Part shown: one piece after another, positions 1-7,567 of the stretch
Layout of the letters: each line of letters starts with the position of its first letter
How positions within the stretch are numbered: the first letter of the stretch is position 1
Assembly: GCA_030583605.1 (NCBI GenBank)
Contig: CP129466.1
Span: forward strand, 2,115,001-2,179,000
DNA length: 64,000 nt
Reading direction: 5' to 3'
DNA from: Gammaproteobacteria bacterium
GTDB taxonomy: Bacteria > Pseudomonadota > Gammaproteobacteria > Steroidobacterales > GCA-2729495
Made by a program: the position numbers and the translations under genes
The notes under the pieces: generated by a model
What the model saw: the letters and a program-made list of their open reading frames with translations, nothing else
Told to the model about the DNA's origin: nothing
Databases searched by the model: none

Positions 1-1
1 C

Positions 2-763
2 CGGGTCCGGTTCCGGCCGGACGGGACGTCGGGTCCGGTGCTCGTGACCGCCATCGAACCACGCCTTGGCGTGCTCGCGCGCGTCGCCCGGCACGACGGT
101 CACGCGGAGGTCATGGCGGCCAATCTGACACAACTGGTCCTGGTGTGCGCCCCGCGCCCGGAGCCCGACTGGTTCCTGGCGGATCGTTTTCTCTGCGCAG
201 CCGAGCTCGCGGGCTGCCAGGGACTGCTCGTCTGGAACAAGGCTGACCTCGGCGCCCCGGATGCCCCTCCCCTCGACGAGTACCGTGCGCTCGGCTATCG
301 GGTTCTTGCCGTGTCCGCCCGTTCCGGCGCCGGCATCACGATGCTGGCTGCAGAACTGGCGGGGCAGGTCGGCGCACTGGTTGGGCAATCCGGCGTCGGC
401 AAATCGTCGCTGATCAACGCCCTGGTGCCAGGCGCCGCCGCGGTAATCGGGGCGTTGTCTGCGGCCGGCAGTTTCGGCACGCAGACGACGACCGCAACGC
501 TGATGTACGACGTCGGCCGCTCCGGCCGCCTGATCGATACCCCTGGGGCTCGCACGTTCGTGCCTGCCGTGGACTCCATACGCCTCGACCAGGGATTTCC
601 GGAACTGCGCCGTCTTGCTCCCGGCTGCCGTTTCACCGATTGCACTCACAGTCACGAGCCCGGCTGCGCAGTCCTGGACGCATTAGAGGACGGATCGGTC
701 TCGGCGCGTCGCTACGACAACTACCAGAAGCTGCGGGTGATCGTCGGCGCTCCCGGCCGATGA
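2..763 (+). CDS. rsgA: Ribosome small subunit-dependent GTPase A, 5'-truncated by window edge
   Basis: Circularly permuted GTPase that helps 30S subunit maturation and couples GTP hydrolysis to release from the ribosome. The frame is open from base 2, so the N-terminal OB-fold lies outside the window; a GTG at 38 is only an internal codon. Visible are the permuted G4 motif NKADL (about 237-251), the P-loop GQSGVGKSSLIN (about 385-420) and the C-terminal zinc-binding knuckle with Cys-x4-Cys-x-His-x5-Cys spacing (about 625-670), which is diagnostic for RsgA against other Era-like GTPases. It converges on recR with a 45-base gap. Family assignment is firm; only the start is missing. Confidence 0.93.
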   Translation, partial: RVRFRPDGTSGPVLVTAIEPRLGVLARVARHDGHAEVMAANLTQLVLVCAPRPEPDWFLADRFLCAAELAGCQGLLVWNKADLGAPDAPPLDEYRALGYRVLAVSARSGAGITMLAAELAGQVGALVGQSGVGKSSLINALVPGAAAVIGALSAAGSFGTQTTTATLMYDVGRSGRLIDTPGARTFVPAVDSIRLDQGFPELRRLAPGCRFTDCTHSHEPGCAVLDALEDGSVSARRYDNYQKLRVIVGAPGR

Positions 764-808
764 ACGAACATCTCACCGCACCGCGCCGGCACTCGCGCGG
801 GCCGCCAC

Positions 809-1423
809 TTAAAGATCCTGTACGTCGTCCACCGTCACGCGACCCGCAATGGCACGCGACAGGGTCCCGCCATCCACGTATTCGAGTTCGCCACCAATCG
901 GCACGCCATGAGCGATGCGGGTGGTCTTCAGTCCGCCGCGACGCGCGATCGATGCCAGGTAGGAGGCAGTCGCTTCACCCTCCACCGTCGCGCTGGTAGC
1001 CAGGATCACTTCGCGCACCATGCCACCGGCCAGCCGCTCGACAAACTGCTCTACCCCCAGCTCGGCGGGTCCGACGCCATCGAGGGGTGACAAGCGTCCG
1101 TGCAGGACGAAGTAAAGCCCCCGATAGCCGGCGGACTCCTCGACCGCAATGACGTCAGCCGGCGACTCGACCACGCAGAGCAGGCCGCTGTCGCGACTCG
1201 CTGCCGCACATACCGGGCACAGCTCGTCCTCGGCGAACATGCGGCAGTTGCGGCAGCGCCCGACGCCCTGAAGAGCCTCCTGCAGGGCAAGCAGCAGCGC
1301 CTGTGCGCCTTCGCGGTCGCGTTCGAGCATGTGAAAAGCCATGCGCTGCGCTGTCTTCGGGCCGACGCCCGGCAGGCGACGCAAGGCGAGCAGGAACTGC
1401 TGCAGGCGCGGCGAAAACTTCAT
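809..1423 (-). CDS. recR: Recombination mediator RecR
   Basis: RecR acts with RecF/RecO to load RecA on SSB-coated gaps. The 204-residue length is normal for the family. The sequence shows an N-terminal helix-hairpin-helix around residues 11-35 ([15 protein letters not shown]), a four-cysteine zinc finger at C57, C60, C69 and C72, and a TOPRIM domain from about residue 80 ([15 protein letters not shown]). It is the last gene of the dnaX-ybaB-recR cluster, 22 bases after ybaB, and is probably cotranscribed from upstream. The ATG start gives the standard N-terminus [10 protein letters not shown]. Confidence 0.96.
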   Translation of the reverse strand: MKFSPRLQQFLLALRRLPGVGPKTAQRMAFHMLERDREGAQALLLALQEALQGVGRCRNCRMFAEDELCPVCAAASRDSGLLCVVESPADVIAVEESAGYRGLYFVLHGRLSPLDGVGPAELGVEQFVERLAGGMVREVILATSATVEGEATASYLASIARRGGLKTTRIAHGVPIGGELEYVDGGTLSRAIAGRVTVDDVQDL

Positions 1424-1445
1424 GGCAGGCGAATCGGCCGGCGCC

Positions 1446-1772
1446 TCAGAAAGGCATCTTCAGCCCACCGGGAAGGTTCACACCCGACGTCAGCCCGGCG
1501 CAGCGCTCCTGGACCGCGCGTTCGACCTTGCGCAGCGCGTCATTGAAGGCAGCGACCAGTACGTCCTCGAGCATTTCGCGGTCGCCGCCGCTCACGAGGC
1601 TCGGATCGATGCTGATCGACTTGACCTGCTGGCCGCAGGTCATGGTCAGTCTGACCAGGCCGCCGCCCGCTTCCCCCTGGACCTCCTGGTTCGCGAGTTC
1701 GGCCTGCGCCTTCTGCATCTCGGCCTGCATACGCTGGGCCTGTTTGAGCAATTGCCCGAGGTCTGGTTTCAT
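1446..1772 (-). CDS. ybaB: YbaB/EbfC nucleoid-associated protein
   Basis: Small DNA-binding protein of the YbaB/EbfC family, which forms tweezer-like dimers and usually sits between dnaX and recR. The 108-residue product starts [18 protein letters not shown], a long amphipathic helix typical of the family, and carries the conserved middle [15 protein letters not shown]. The start ATG overlaps the dnaX stop (ATGA), so translation is probably coupled. Family placement is sure; its role in this organism is inferred from orthologues. Confidence 0.95.
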   Translation of the reverse strand: MKPDLGQLLKQAQRMQAEMQKAQAELANQEVQGEAGGGLVRLTMTCGQQVKSISIDPSLVSGGDREMLEDVLVAAFNDALRKVERAVQERCAGLTSGVNLPGGLKMPF

Positions 1773-3403
1773 GAGTTCCGCTCCTTCGATTCCTGTGGAC
1801 GCCGACCGCGGTGATCGCGGCGTGGCCCCGTATCCTCTCGCACGACCGGCTTGATCGACCCGGGCACCAGTTCGGCGCCGAACATGCTCGAGAGATCGCG
1901 CACGTTCGGGTCCGACTCGATGGCGTCGCGGGCCCGGCGCAGCGCTTCGCCCTGTTCCTCTTCAGCGCGCGCGGCAAGCGTGTCGTGCGCATCGCCACGA
2001 AGCTCGATAGTGACCTGGAGCGCCGCGCCACGCCGCTCACGGATCGCAGCAATCACGCGATTTTTCTGCTGCTCCGTGAGCAGGTGCGCATTCGCCGGAT
2101 CGATGCTGAGTCGAAGCTCGGTTGCCGTGCTGCTGACGAGCGCGGTGTGCATGGCCAACTGGCGGGCTGCACCGTCGAGGCCCAACCCCTGCACGAAACC
2201 GGTCCACTCATCTCCGACCCGAAGCGGTGCAGCGCTCGCAGCCCTGCGTCCGCCGCCTGCGGCCACAGCAGCCGGCGCCGCAACCGAACCCGACGCGGGC
2301 ACCACGGGCTGGCTCACCGGCTCGGGGCGGAAGGCCAGCATGCGCAGGACAGCCATCTCGAAGCCGATGCGCGGATCGGGCCCGACCGGCAGATCGCGCC
2401 GGCTGGTGACAGCAATCTGGTAATTGAGTTGCGTAGTCTCGGGATCGAAGCGCGACGCGAGCGCAGTCAGCGCCGCCGCATCGTCTTCCTCGTCGAGCGC
2501 CGCCTCACCCGCAATCTGAATGATCGCAAGGCGCTGCAGCACGGTGGCAATGTCATCGAGCAGGCTGCCGTAATCGGGCGCCAGTTCGTCGAGTTCGCGG
2601 ATACAGCGAAGGAGCCTGGCCGCGTCACCCTCCGCCAGCGCCTCCAGGAGCGCGAGCACCCGGTTGCGATCGATGCTGCCGAGCATCTCGGCGACGTCGG
2701 ACTCGCGCAGGGTCTCGTTGCCATAGGCAAGCGCCTGGTCAAGCAGGCTGAGCCCGTCGCGCATGCTGCCCGCCGCCGCCCGGGCAAGGCGCGTGAGCGC
2801 GCCCGGCTCGGCCTTGATGCGCTCGGAGTCGCAGATGGCCGACATGCGGCCGACGATCAGCGCCATCGGCAGGCGCTTGAGGTTGAACTGCAGGCATCTC
2901 GACAGCACGGTGACCGGCAACTTCTGCGGGTCAGTGGTCGCGAACAGGAACTTGACGTGTGGCGGCGGCTCTTCGAGCGTCTTCAACAGCGCGTTGAAGG
3001 ACTGTTTGCTCAGCATGTGCACCTCGTCGATGAGGTACACCTTGTATCGGCCCGCACTCGGCGTGTATTGCACGTTGTCGAGCAGCTCCCGGGTGTCATC
3101 CACACCGGTGCGCGATGCCGCATCGACCTCGATGAGATCCACGAAGCGCCCCTCCTCGATGGCCGTGCAGGCACCACACTTGCCACAGGGCGTTGCCGTC
3201 ACGCCCTCGTCGCAATTCAGGCAACGCGCCAGGATCCGCGCCACGGTAGTCTTGCCGACACCGCGGGTGCCGGCAAACAGGAAGGCATGGTGCACGCGGC
3301 CCGAGGTGAGCGCGTTGGCGAGCGCCCGCACCACGTGGGGCTGACCCACCACGTCCTCGAAGCCGCGGGGCCGCCATTTGCGCGCCAGCGCCAGGTAACT
3401 CAT
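1769..3403 (-). CDS. dnaX: DNA polymerase III subunit tau/gamma
   Basis: Clamp-loader ATPase of the replicative polymerase. The start is placed at the ATG at 3403 because it gives the canonical N-terminus MSYLALARKWRPRGFEDVVG; the open frame extends upstream only through the SRP RNA gene. The 544-residue protein has Walker A GTRGVGKTT (about 46-53), zinc-binding cysteines near 64, 73, 76 and 79, and Walker B LIDEVH (about 124-129), followed by a shorter, Ala-rich C-terminal tau region than in E. coli. No clear programmed-frameshift heptamer for a gamma form was seen. It lies about 40 bases downstream of ffs and overlaps ybaB by four bases. Confidence 0.95.
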   Translation of the reverse strand: MSYLALARKWRPRGFEDVVGQPHVVRALANALTSGRVHHAFLFAGTRGVGKTTVARILARCLNCDEGVTATPCGKCGACTAIEEGRFVDLIEVDAASRTGVDDTRELLDNVQYTPSAGRYKVYLIDEVHMLSKQSFNALLKTLEEPPPHVKFLFATTDPQKLPVTVLSRCLQFNLKRLPMALIVGRMSAICDSERIKAEPGALTRLARAAAGSMRDGLSLLDQALAYGNETLRESDVAEMLGSIDRNRVLALLEALAEGDAARLLRCIRELDELAPDYGSLLDDIATVLQRLAIIQIAGEAALDEEDDAAALTALASRFDPETTQLNYQIAVTSRRDLPVGPDPRIGFEMAVLRMLAFRPEPVSQPVVPASGSVAAPAAVAAGGGRRAASAAPLRVGDEWTGFVQGLGLDGAARQLAMHTALVSSTATELRLSIDPANAHLLTEQQKNRVIAAIRERRGAALQVTIELRGDAHDTLAARAEEEQGEALRRARDAIESDPNVRDLSSMFGAELVPGSIKPVVREDTGPRRDHRGRRPQESKERNS

Positions 3404-3445
3404 CGGATCGGTAATGCCTTGTATGTGATTATCGGCCGGAAAAAA

Positions 3446-3555
3446 GCGAGTCCGCGCCAGCCCGGCCCCGGCGCCCGGCATCACCGCTACCGCTGCTCCC
3501 TTCCGGGCCTGACGGGGTTTACGACTAGCCGCCGCGGGGAGACCGACGCGGACCC
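3446..3555 (-). ncRNA. ffs: 4.5S RNA (small bacterial SRP RNA)
   Basis: The minus strand contains the invariant SRP RNA apical region GTCAGGCCCGGAAGGGAGC (about 3493-3511), with the GGAA tetraloop and the asymmetric internal loop bound by Ffh. The ends pair: the 5' GGGTCCGCG region (3547-3555) with the 3' CGCGGAC region (about 3450-3456), giving a hairpin of about 110 nt. A run of six T at 3440-3445 follows and may terminate part of the transcripts; dnaX starts about 40 bases further on. The 5' end is inferred from the promoter and the terminal pairing and may be off by a few bases. Confidence 0.92.
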
Positions 3556-3561
3556 GGGGCA

Positions 3562-3590
3562 AGCGTATGCGTCCGCCCCCCATTCGGCAA
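3562..3590 (-). promoter_or_regulatory. Sigma70-type promoter of ffs (and probably dnaX)
   Basis: On the minus strand TTGCCG (3585-3590) and TACGCT (3562-3567) are separated by exactly 17 bases, and the predicted start falls at the GGG that opens the SRP RNA helix. Inference from consensus match only. Confidence 0.7.
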
Positions 3591-3618
3591 GGACTTGCAG
3601 CGTGCCATCCCGGCGTGC

Positions 3619-3648
3619 TTGCGGGCTGGAAATAGCGGGTGGAATAAT
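3619..3648 (+). promoter_or_regulatory. Possible promoter of the lipoprotein gene at 3671
   Basis: TTGCGG (3619-3624) and AATAAT (3643-3648) are 18 bases apart, pointing away from the ffs promoter and about 22 bases before the lipoprotein ATG. A modest consensus match in a divergent region. Confidence 0.35.
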
Positions 3649-3670
3649 GCCCGCGCGAGGCCATCCATCC

Positions 3671-4345
3671 ATGATCAACCATCTCCGATCCGACCCCAGC
3701 TGGCACGTCTCCGCCGTGAAGTGCGTGCTTGCGGCCGGACTGGCCGCGCTGGTCGCTGCCTGCGGTACCCGCACCAGCGTTACTGGGACCTGGGATGAAC
3801 CGCGCAGCACCGCAGTGCCGTTCGAACACGTGCTCGTGGTGGCGGTCTCGCCCAATTCGCGCCTGCGGCGCAGCTTCGAACAGGCAATGTCAGATCTCAT
3901 CGCCGCCGGCAAGGGCAGCACGGCGTCCGCCTCGATCAGCGTGGGCAAGGCCACGCAGCCCCTGACGCGGGACACGATCAGCGCGATGGTCCGCGCCAGC
4001 GGCGCCGATGCCGTGCTGGTCACCCGCCTGGCCAGTCGCCGCGTGGCGCTCGAGGAAGGTGAAACGCGTGTCGGGGTGAAGACCCAGCGCCCGTCGAGCC
4101 TGAGCGACGGACCGGGCCTGGTCAATCTCTTCAGCCAGACGTATCACGAGTACGAAGAGGCCGGCGAAATCAGCGCCCGCTCAGACGCCGTGCTCGAGTC
4201 CTCGCTCTTCGCGGCGGACGACGGTGGGCGGCTCGTCTATACGCTCACCACCAGGGCCGAATTCGATGAAGGCCAGGATGACGTCGTTGCCGACATCACC
4301 ACCGCGATCGTTCGTCAGTTGCGCCGCGCGGGATTGATCCGCTGA
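3671..4345 (+). CDS. Predicted lipoprotein of unknown function
   Basis: The ATG at 3671 gives a 224-residue product with a hydrophobic signal segment (about residues 14-30) ending in the lipobox LVAAC, with Cys31 as the predicted lipidation site. The mature part is a compact alpha/beta domain; a segment around residues 50-62 (FEHVLVVAVSPNS) reads like the first strand of a periplasmic Rossmann-like or TolB-N-like fold, but no named family was recognised. The same frame is open far upstream across antisense dnaX; that extension is a GC-rich shadow. It converges on the TlpA-like gene with 21 bases between them. Confidence 0.75.
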   Translation: MINHLRSDPSWHVSAVKCVLAAGLAALVAACGTRTSVTGTWDEPRSTAVPFEHVLVVAVSPNSRLRRSFEQAMSDLIAAGKGSTASASISVGKATQPLTRDTISAMVRASGADAVLVTRLASRRVALEEGETRVGVKTQRPSSLSDGPGLVNLFSQTYHEYEEAGEISARSDAVLESSLFAADDGGRLVYTLTTRAEFDEGQDDVVADITTAIVRQLRRAGLIR

Positions 4346-4366
4346 CGCCAGTCGCGACCCGTCCGA

Positions 4367-4882
4367 TCACCTCTCGCCCAGCACCGGCAGAACCGCCGCC
4401 TCGAACTCCGCCATCGGCTTTCCGCCCTGCAAGCGTGCGTGTACCTTGCCCTGGCGGTCCAGCACATAACTCGTCGGCAGCAGCTCGTTCCACGCCGGAT
4501 CCAGCACGCTCACCATGGCATCCATGTCCGGGGTCAACCGGATGAAGGTCTGAAAATCCGGGAACCACTTCGCGAGAAAAGGCATCACGACCCGGTCGAT
4601 GTCCTCTGGCTCGTCGAGCGAAACCGCCACCAGGCGCAAACCCTGCTCGCGGTGCTTTTTCTCCAGCGCCATGAGGTCGGGAATTTCCTTCAGGCAGGGC
4701 CGGCACCAGGTCGCCCAGAAGTTCACCAGCACCACCTCGCCGCGGTGCTCGTCGAGCACCGCGCGAAACTGTGTGGCGTCCAGCGGCGTGACCTGGCCGG
4801 CCGTCTTGCCGGCCGCCTCGCCGGTGTTACCGACCAGCATGGTGACGAACAACAAAGACGCAAAAACCTGAACTGCTCGCAT
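4367..4882 (-). CDS. TlpA-family periplasmic thioredoxin-like disulfide reductase
   Basis: Membrane-anchored or secreted thioredoxin-fold protein. The start at 4882 gives an N-terminal hydrophobic signal (residues 4-24) and a 171-residue product; the frame upstream enters the tRNA-derived repeat region and lacks coding character. The redox motif WCRPC (Cys60, Cys63) in FWATWCRPCLKEIP, the LVNFWA strand and the cis-proline region LPTSYVLD are those of the TlpA/ResA/CcmG class, which reduce apocytochrome or other exported thiols. No cytochrome maturation genes are adjacent, so the substrate is unknown. Confidence 0.87.
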   Translation of the reverse strand: MRAVQVFASLLFVTMLVGNTGEAAGKTAGQVTPLDATQFRAVLDEHRGEVVLVNFWATWCRPCLKEIPDLMALEKKHREQGLRLVAVSLDEPEDIDRVVMPFLAKWFPDFQTFIRLTPDMDAMVSVLDPAWNELLPTSYVLDRQGKVHARLQGGKPMAEFEAAVLPVLGER

Positions 4883-5021
4883 GACTTTGGCCCCACTGTA
4901 ACCGCAGGCTTCAGTGTATACGCACTGGCTCAGCGCGTCAGACGGCTTTTCACCGCTGATATGAAGCACTCTTTCCGGGGCGCAGCGTCGTGTCCTGCTG
5001 GAGAGGTTGGCCTCACCCCTG

Positions 5022-5165
5022 CGGGCGCCTGCGGCGTCCAAGACTGCTCTGCAGTTTTGTCAAACCCTGTTGTCTGATTCGCGGGTTCGAATCCGACAAC
5101 GTGAACCGTAGAAATGAAAAGAACCCCGTCGCGGGGCTCTTTTCATTTCACTGGCGGTGGAGGCA
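5022..5165. repeat. tRNA-derived repeat module, copy A
   Basis: This module matches a second copy at 17.6 kb in order and orientation: an exact 20-bp block (5022-5041 = 17631-17650), an exact 19-bp block AACCCTGTTGTCTGATTCG (5063-5081 = 17672-17690), a T-arm-like GGGTTCGAA (5083-5091), a long hairpin, then ACTGGCGG (5150-5157), which is the complement of a tRNA 3' end. No complete tRNA can be folded. It marks the left limit of the accessory block. It may be a degenerate attachment site or a member of a dispersed repeat family; the sequence of this window alone cannot decide. Confidence 0.75.
5111..5149. terminator. Long symmetrical hairpin inside repeat copy A
   Basis: Arms 5111-5127 and 5133-5149 form a 17-bp stem with one A-C mismatch around a GTCGC loop. 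A-rich and T-rich arm ends make it look like a bidirectional terminator. It occupies the same place in the module as the perfect hairpin at 17719-17757. Confidence 0.6.
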
Positions 5166-5380
5166 GTCAGCAGCGAACCAGTCTCAGCCGGCAATTCCCT
5201 GCTGAACAGGAAAATTCAGGGAATTTTGCGGATTTCAGCTCTGTCAACAGCCGTCGAATCCCTCAAACTGCTTCCGCTACAAGCCTTTGCAGTGGAATTC
5301 CCAGCTCACCGCAACAGGGAATTGTTTCAGACACTGCAGGGAATGCGACAACCTCGAACAGGGATCTGCCGACTCCCCGC
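5166..5380. other. Gene-free stretch with repeated AATTCCCTG / CAGGGAATT motifs
   Basis: No gene is visible here. The stretch holds AATTCCCTG (5193-5201), its inverted partner CAGGGAATT (5217-5225), a related GGAATTCCC (5294-5302), a direct CAGGGAATT (5315-5323) and CAGGGAATG (5337-5345). Four or five half-sites in 150 bases suggest protein-binding or recombination arm sites next to the repeat module, or decay products of a short repeat. Confidence 0.45.
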
Positions 5381-5704
5381 TCAGGCCCTTGCCTCGCTTG
5401 CAGCGGCCTTGGCCGGCCGTACCCGAATGCGCACTTCGACGCGCGATCCGAGCCGGTTAATGACGGACATCAGACGGTCCAAAGTGAAGCGCCCCAGGTC
5501 CGCATTGCGTATGCGGGAGAAGTCCGCCGCGGCAATGCCCGTCAGGCCCTGTGCAGCCCGTACGCTCAGGCCTTCACGATCCAGCACCTTGATGATCTCG
5601 GCAGCCAGCAGAACCTTGAGCTGCTCAGCATCCGCATTCGGGTGCCTCAGGTCGCGGAATGCATTCCCGCTGCCCCGCACCACGGCCAGTTTCCGGCTTT
5701 TCAT
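5381..5704 (-). CDS. HigA-like antitoxin with XRE-type helix-turn-helix
   Basis: A 107-residue protein whose middle (about 45-85) reads as a helix-turn-helix of the type in which the antitoxin follows a Gp49-type toxin: GLSVRAAQGLTG then AADFSRIRNADLGRF. The ATG overlaps the toxin stop as ATGA, so the pair is cotranslated. The usual role is to bind the toxin and, with it, repress the shared promoter. The basic C-terminal tail after residue 95 has no recognised role. The toxin-first order matches higBA-type modules. Confidence 0.83.
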   Translation of the reverse strand: MKSRKLAVVRGSGNAFRDLRHPNADAEQLKVLLAAEIIKVLDREGLSVRAAQGLTGIAAADFSRIRNADLGRFTLDRLMSVINRLGSRVEVRIRVRPAKAAASEARA

Positions 5705-6054
5705 CGCAACATCTCCTTCAATCGCCTCAGGCGCTCGCCCACCAGATCGATCTCGTGCTTCGGGGTCTTGATGCCCTGGGTGGACTTCTTCTGGAAGGCA
5801 TGGAGCACCCAGATGTCATCGCCCAGTTGCACCGCGTAGACCACCCGGAAGGCATTGCCCCGAAACGGCAGCGCGATCTCGAATACCCCCGACTCGAGTC
5901 CCCTCAGGGGCTTGGCGATGTCCGCCTTGCCACCCTCCGCGGCAATCGTCAGGGCCGCGAGGCAGATGGTTTGGGCGCCCGGCGGAAAGGCCTGGAAGTC
6001 CTTCAGCGCTGCCCTGACCCAGGAAACCGGGCGCGTCTTGCGGGGTTCGGCCAT
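5701..6054 (-). CDS. HigB/RelE-like toxin (phage Gp49 family)
   Basis: A 117-residue protein of the phage-derived Gp49-like/HigB family, RelE-fold mRNA interferases that cleave mRNA on the ribosome. Supporting features are the core strand pattern around FEIALPFRGNAFRVVYAV (about residues 58-75), then WVLHAFQKKSTQG and the terminal basic helix, typical of this family. It is the first gene of a two-gene unit with the HTH antitoxin. The palindrome at 6085-6102 just upstream is a likely autoregulatory operator. Activity is inferred from the family. Confidence 0.85.
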   Translation of the reverse strand: MAEPRKTRPVSWVRAALKDFQAFPPGAQTICLAALTIAAEGGKADIAKPLRGLESGVFEIALPFRGNAFRVVYAVQLGDDIWVLHAFQKKSTQGIKTPKHEIDLVGERLRRLKEMLR

Positions 6055-6084
6055 TGGCGATCCAATAGCATTCAGGACGCAGAT

Positions 6085-6112
6085 GTTGTCATATTTGACA
6101 ACGGTCTGTCAA
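6085..6112 (-). promoter_or_regulatory. Palindromic operator and -35 box of the toxin-antitoxin pair
   Basis: GTTGTCA-TATT-TGACAAC (6085-6102) is a perfect 7-bp inverted repeat 31 bases before the toxin ATG. A perfect TTGACA reads on the minus strand at 6107-6112, so the palindrome would cover the spacer and -10 region. This layout fits repression by the toxin-antitoxin complex. Confidence 0.55.
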
Positions 6113-6227
6113 GATTCCATCATCCCGCCACCGGGCCGAGAATCCGATCCATTGCGCAGTCCGGCCCAAACTCTGGTGCCCTCCCAGTCTGGGCGAGATC
6201 CGGCTGGCCGGATACGGTACCCGGCCC

Positions 6228-7316
6228 ATGCGCCACTGGATCGCCCTGCTCTCACACCTGCTGGTCAGCCTGCTAAAACTGTGCTGGCCAGGCGGCGCCC
6301 GCGCCGTGATCGCGGAATCGCTGCTCCTGAAGCATCAACTTCTGATTCTCAACCGCGGCCGGCAGCGGGCGCCGAACCTGCGGCCCCTGGATCGGGTCAT
6401 TGCCGGCGCCTGTGCCGTACTCATTCGGCCGGGGCGCGTGCTGCGCACGGCGATTGTGCTGAAGCCCTCCACGATTCTGGCCTGCCACCGTGCGCTGGTA
6501 CGCTCAAAGTATCGCTGGCTCTTCACCCCGAAGCGCCGTAGCCGACCCGGCCCGAGGGGCCCGTCAGCCGAAGTAGTTGCCGCCATCGTCGAGATGAAGC
6601 GCCGCAATCCGCGCTGGGGTTGCCCGCGCATCGCGCAACAGATCGCGCTCGCCTTTGGTGTGGAGATCGACAAGGACGTGGTGCGCCGCATTCTCGCCCG
6701 GCACTACCGACCGGAATCCGGCGGCGGCGGCCCCTCCTGACTCACCTTCCTCGGAAATCTCAAGGACAGTCTCTGGAGCGTTGATCTGTTCCGCTGCGAG
6801 TCACTCACCCTGCGCAGCCACTGGGTACTGCTCGTCATGGACCAGCACACGCGGCACATCATCGGCTGCCGCATGCATGCCGGCATTCTCGATGGCGTGG
6901 CGGTTTGCCGGATGTTCAACTTCGCCATCGCCGGACAAACGCTGCCGCGTTACCTCAGCACCGATCACGATCCGCTGTTCGAATTTCACCGCTGGCGGGC
7001 GAACCTGTGGGTGCTCGAGATCAATGAAATCAAGACCGTCCCGTATGTCCCGCTCTCCCACCCGTTCATCGAACGGCTCATCGGTACGCTCCGGCGCGAG
7101 TATCTCGACCAGATGCCGTTCTGGGGTGCGGCGGATCTTCGGCGAAAACTCGCTGAGTTTCAGGATTTCTACAATACCCATCGGGCCCATACCGCCCTCG
7201 GCGGGGAGACGCCGGCACAAACGGCCGGCGCGCCGGCTTCAGCTGCAATTTCTCTTCAGCATTTCGCGTGGCAATCCCATTGCCGCGGGTTGTTTCAGAC
7301 GCCGGTGGCAGCGTGA
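6228..7316 (+). pseudogene. DDE integrase-core transposase, inactivated by an in-frame TGA
   Basis: One frame runs from the ATG at 6228 to the stop at 7314-7316 and is broken only by TGA at 6738-6740. Both sides are clearly the same protein: an N-terminal helical and DNA-binding part (to about residue 170), then an rve-type core with SLWSVDLFRC, MDQHTRHIIG, a central STDHDPLF and FIERLIGTLRREYLD, which supply the D, D and E positions. Relatives of this integrase-core family as I recall them have Trp after GPS, so TGG to TGA is the simplest reading. No terminal inverted repeats were identified. It lies inside the accessory block next to an RHS scrap. Confidence 0.82.
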
Positions 7317-7317
7317 A

Positions 7318-7449
7318 TTAGGAATTCGCCAGGGACAGGTCGGCGATCGAGTAGACACACCGCGCAAGGCCCCAAGGGTCCATGTACCTCAAAGGATTGG
7401 CACCAACGTACCCGTACGTATTCAACCCGCCATCCAACTCAGTGGCCAC
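7318..7449 (-). pseudogene. RHS-repeat core C-terminal remnant
   Basis: Minus-strand translation ends with GLNTYGYVGANPLRYMDPWG, the signature of the conserved RHS core just before the variable toxin tip, followed by 18 residues and a stop. Nothing upstream in the frame resembles RHS, and the transposase stop is two bases away. This is a leftover of an RHS/polymorphic toxin gene, probably cut down by insertion or deletion. The 5' limit is approximate. Confidence 0.72.
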
Positions 7450-7567
7450 CGAGAGCTCGACCATTTCTTCGACACATTCATGAGCGTTCCTCATGGGTCT
7501 TTGTCGAATCATCTGTCTAGTCGCCGCCAGTATCGCAGCGTAGCCTCCTCGCATCAGGAGGTGCCTC

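Noticed and set aside
2050..2110. A-rich run in dnaX as a programmed -1 frameshift site for gamma subunit
   Set aside because: The run reads G AAA AAT in frame, not the A AAA AAG heptamer, and lies in the far C-terminal region.
1811..3670. Long plus-strand open frame reading into the lipoprotein gene, antisense to dnaX
   Set aside because: It mirrors dnaX codons in a GC-rich sequence, crosses the SRP RNA, and has no family-like content before the lipoprotein ATG at 3671.
5063..5100. Possible tRNA gene at the T-arm-like GGGTTCGAATCC
   Set aside because: Only a T-arm and CCA-like flank are present; no acceptor, D or anticodon arm can be formed. Treated as a repeat remnant.
6738..6740. TGA in the transposase as selenocysteine or programmed read-through
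   Set aside because: No SECIS-like hairpin or usual read-through context was apparent and related proteins have Trp; a nonsense mutation is simpler.
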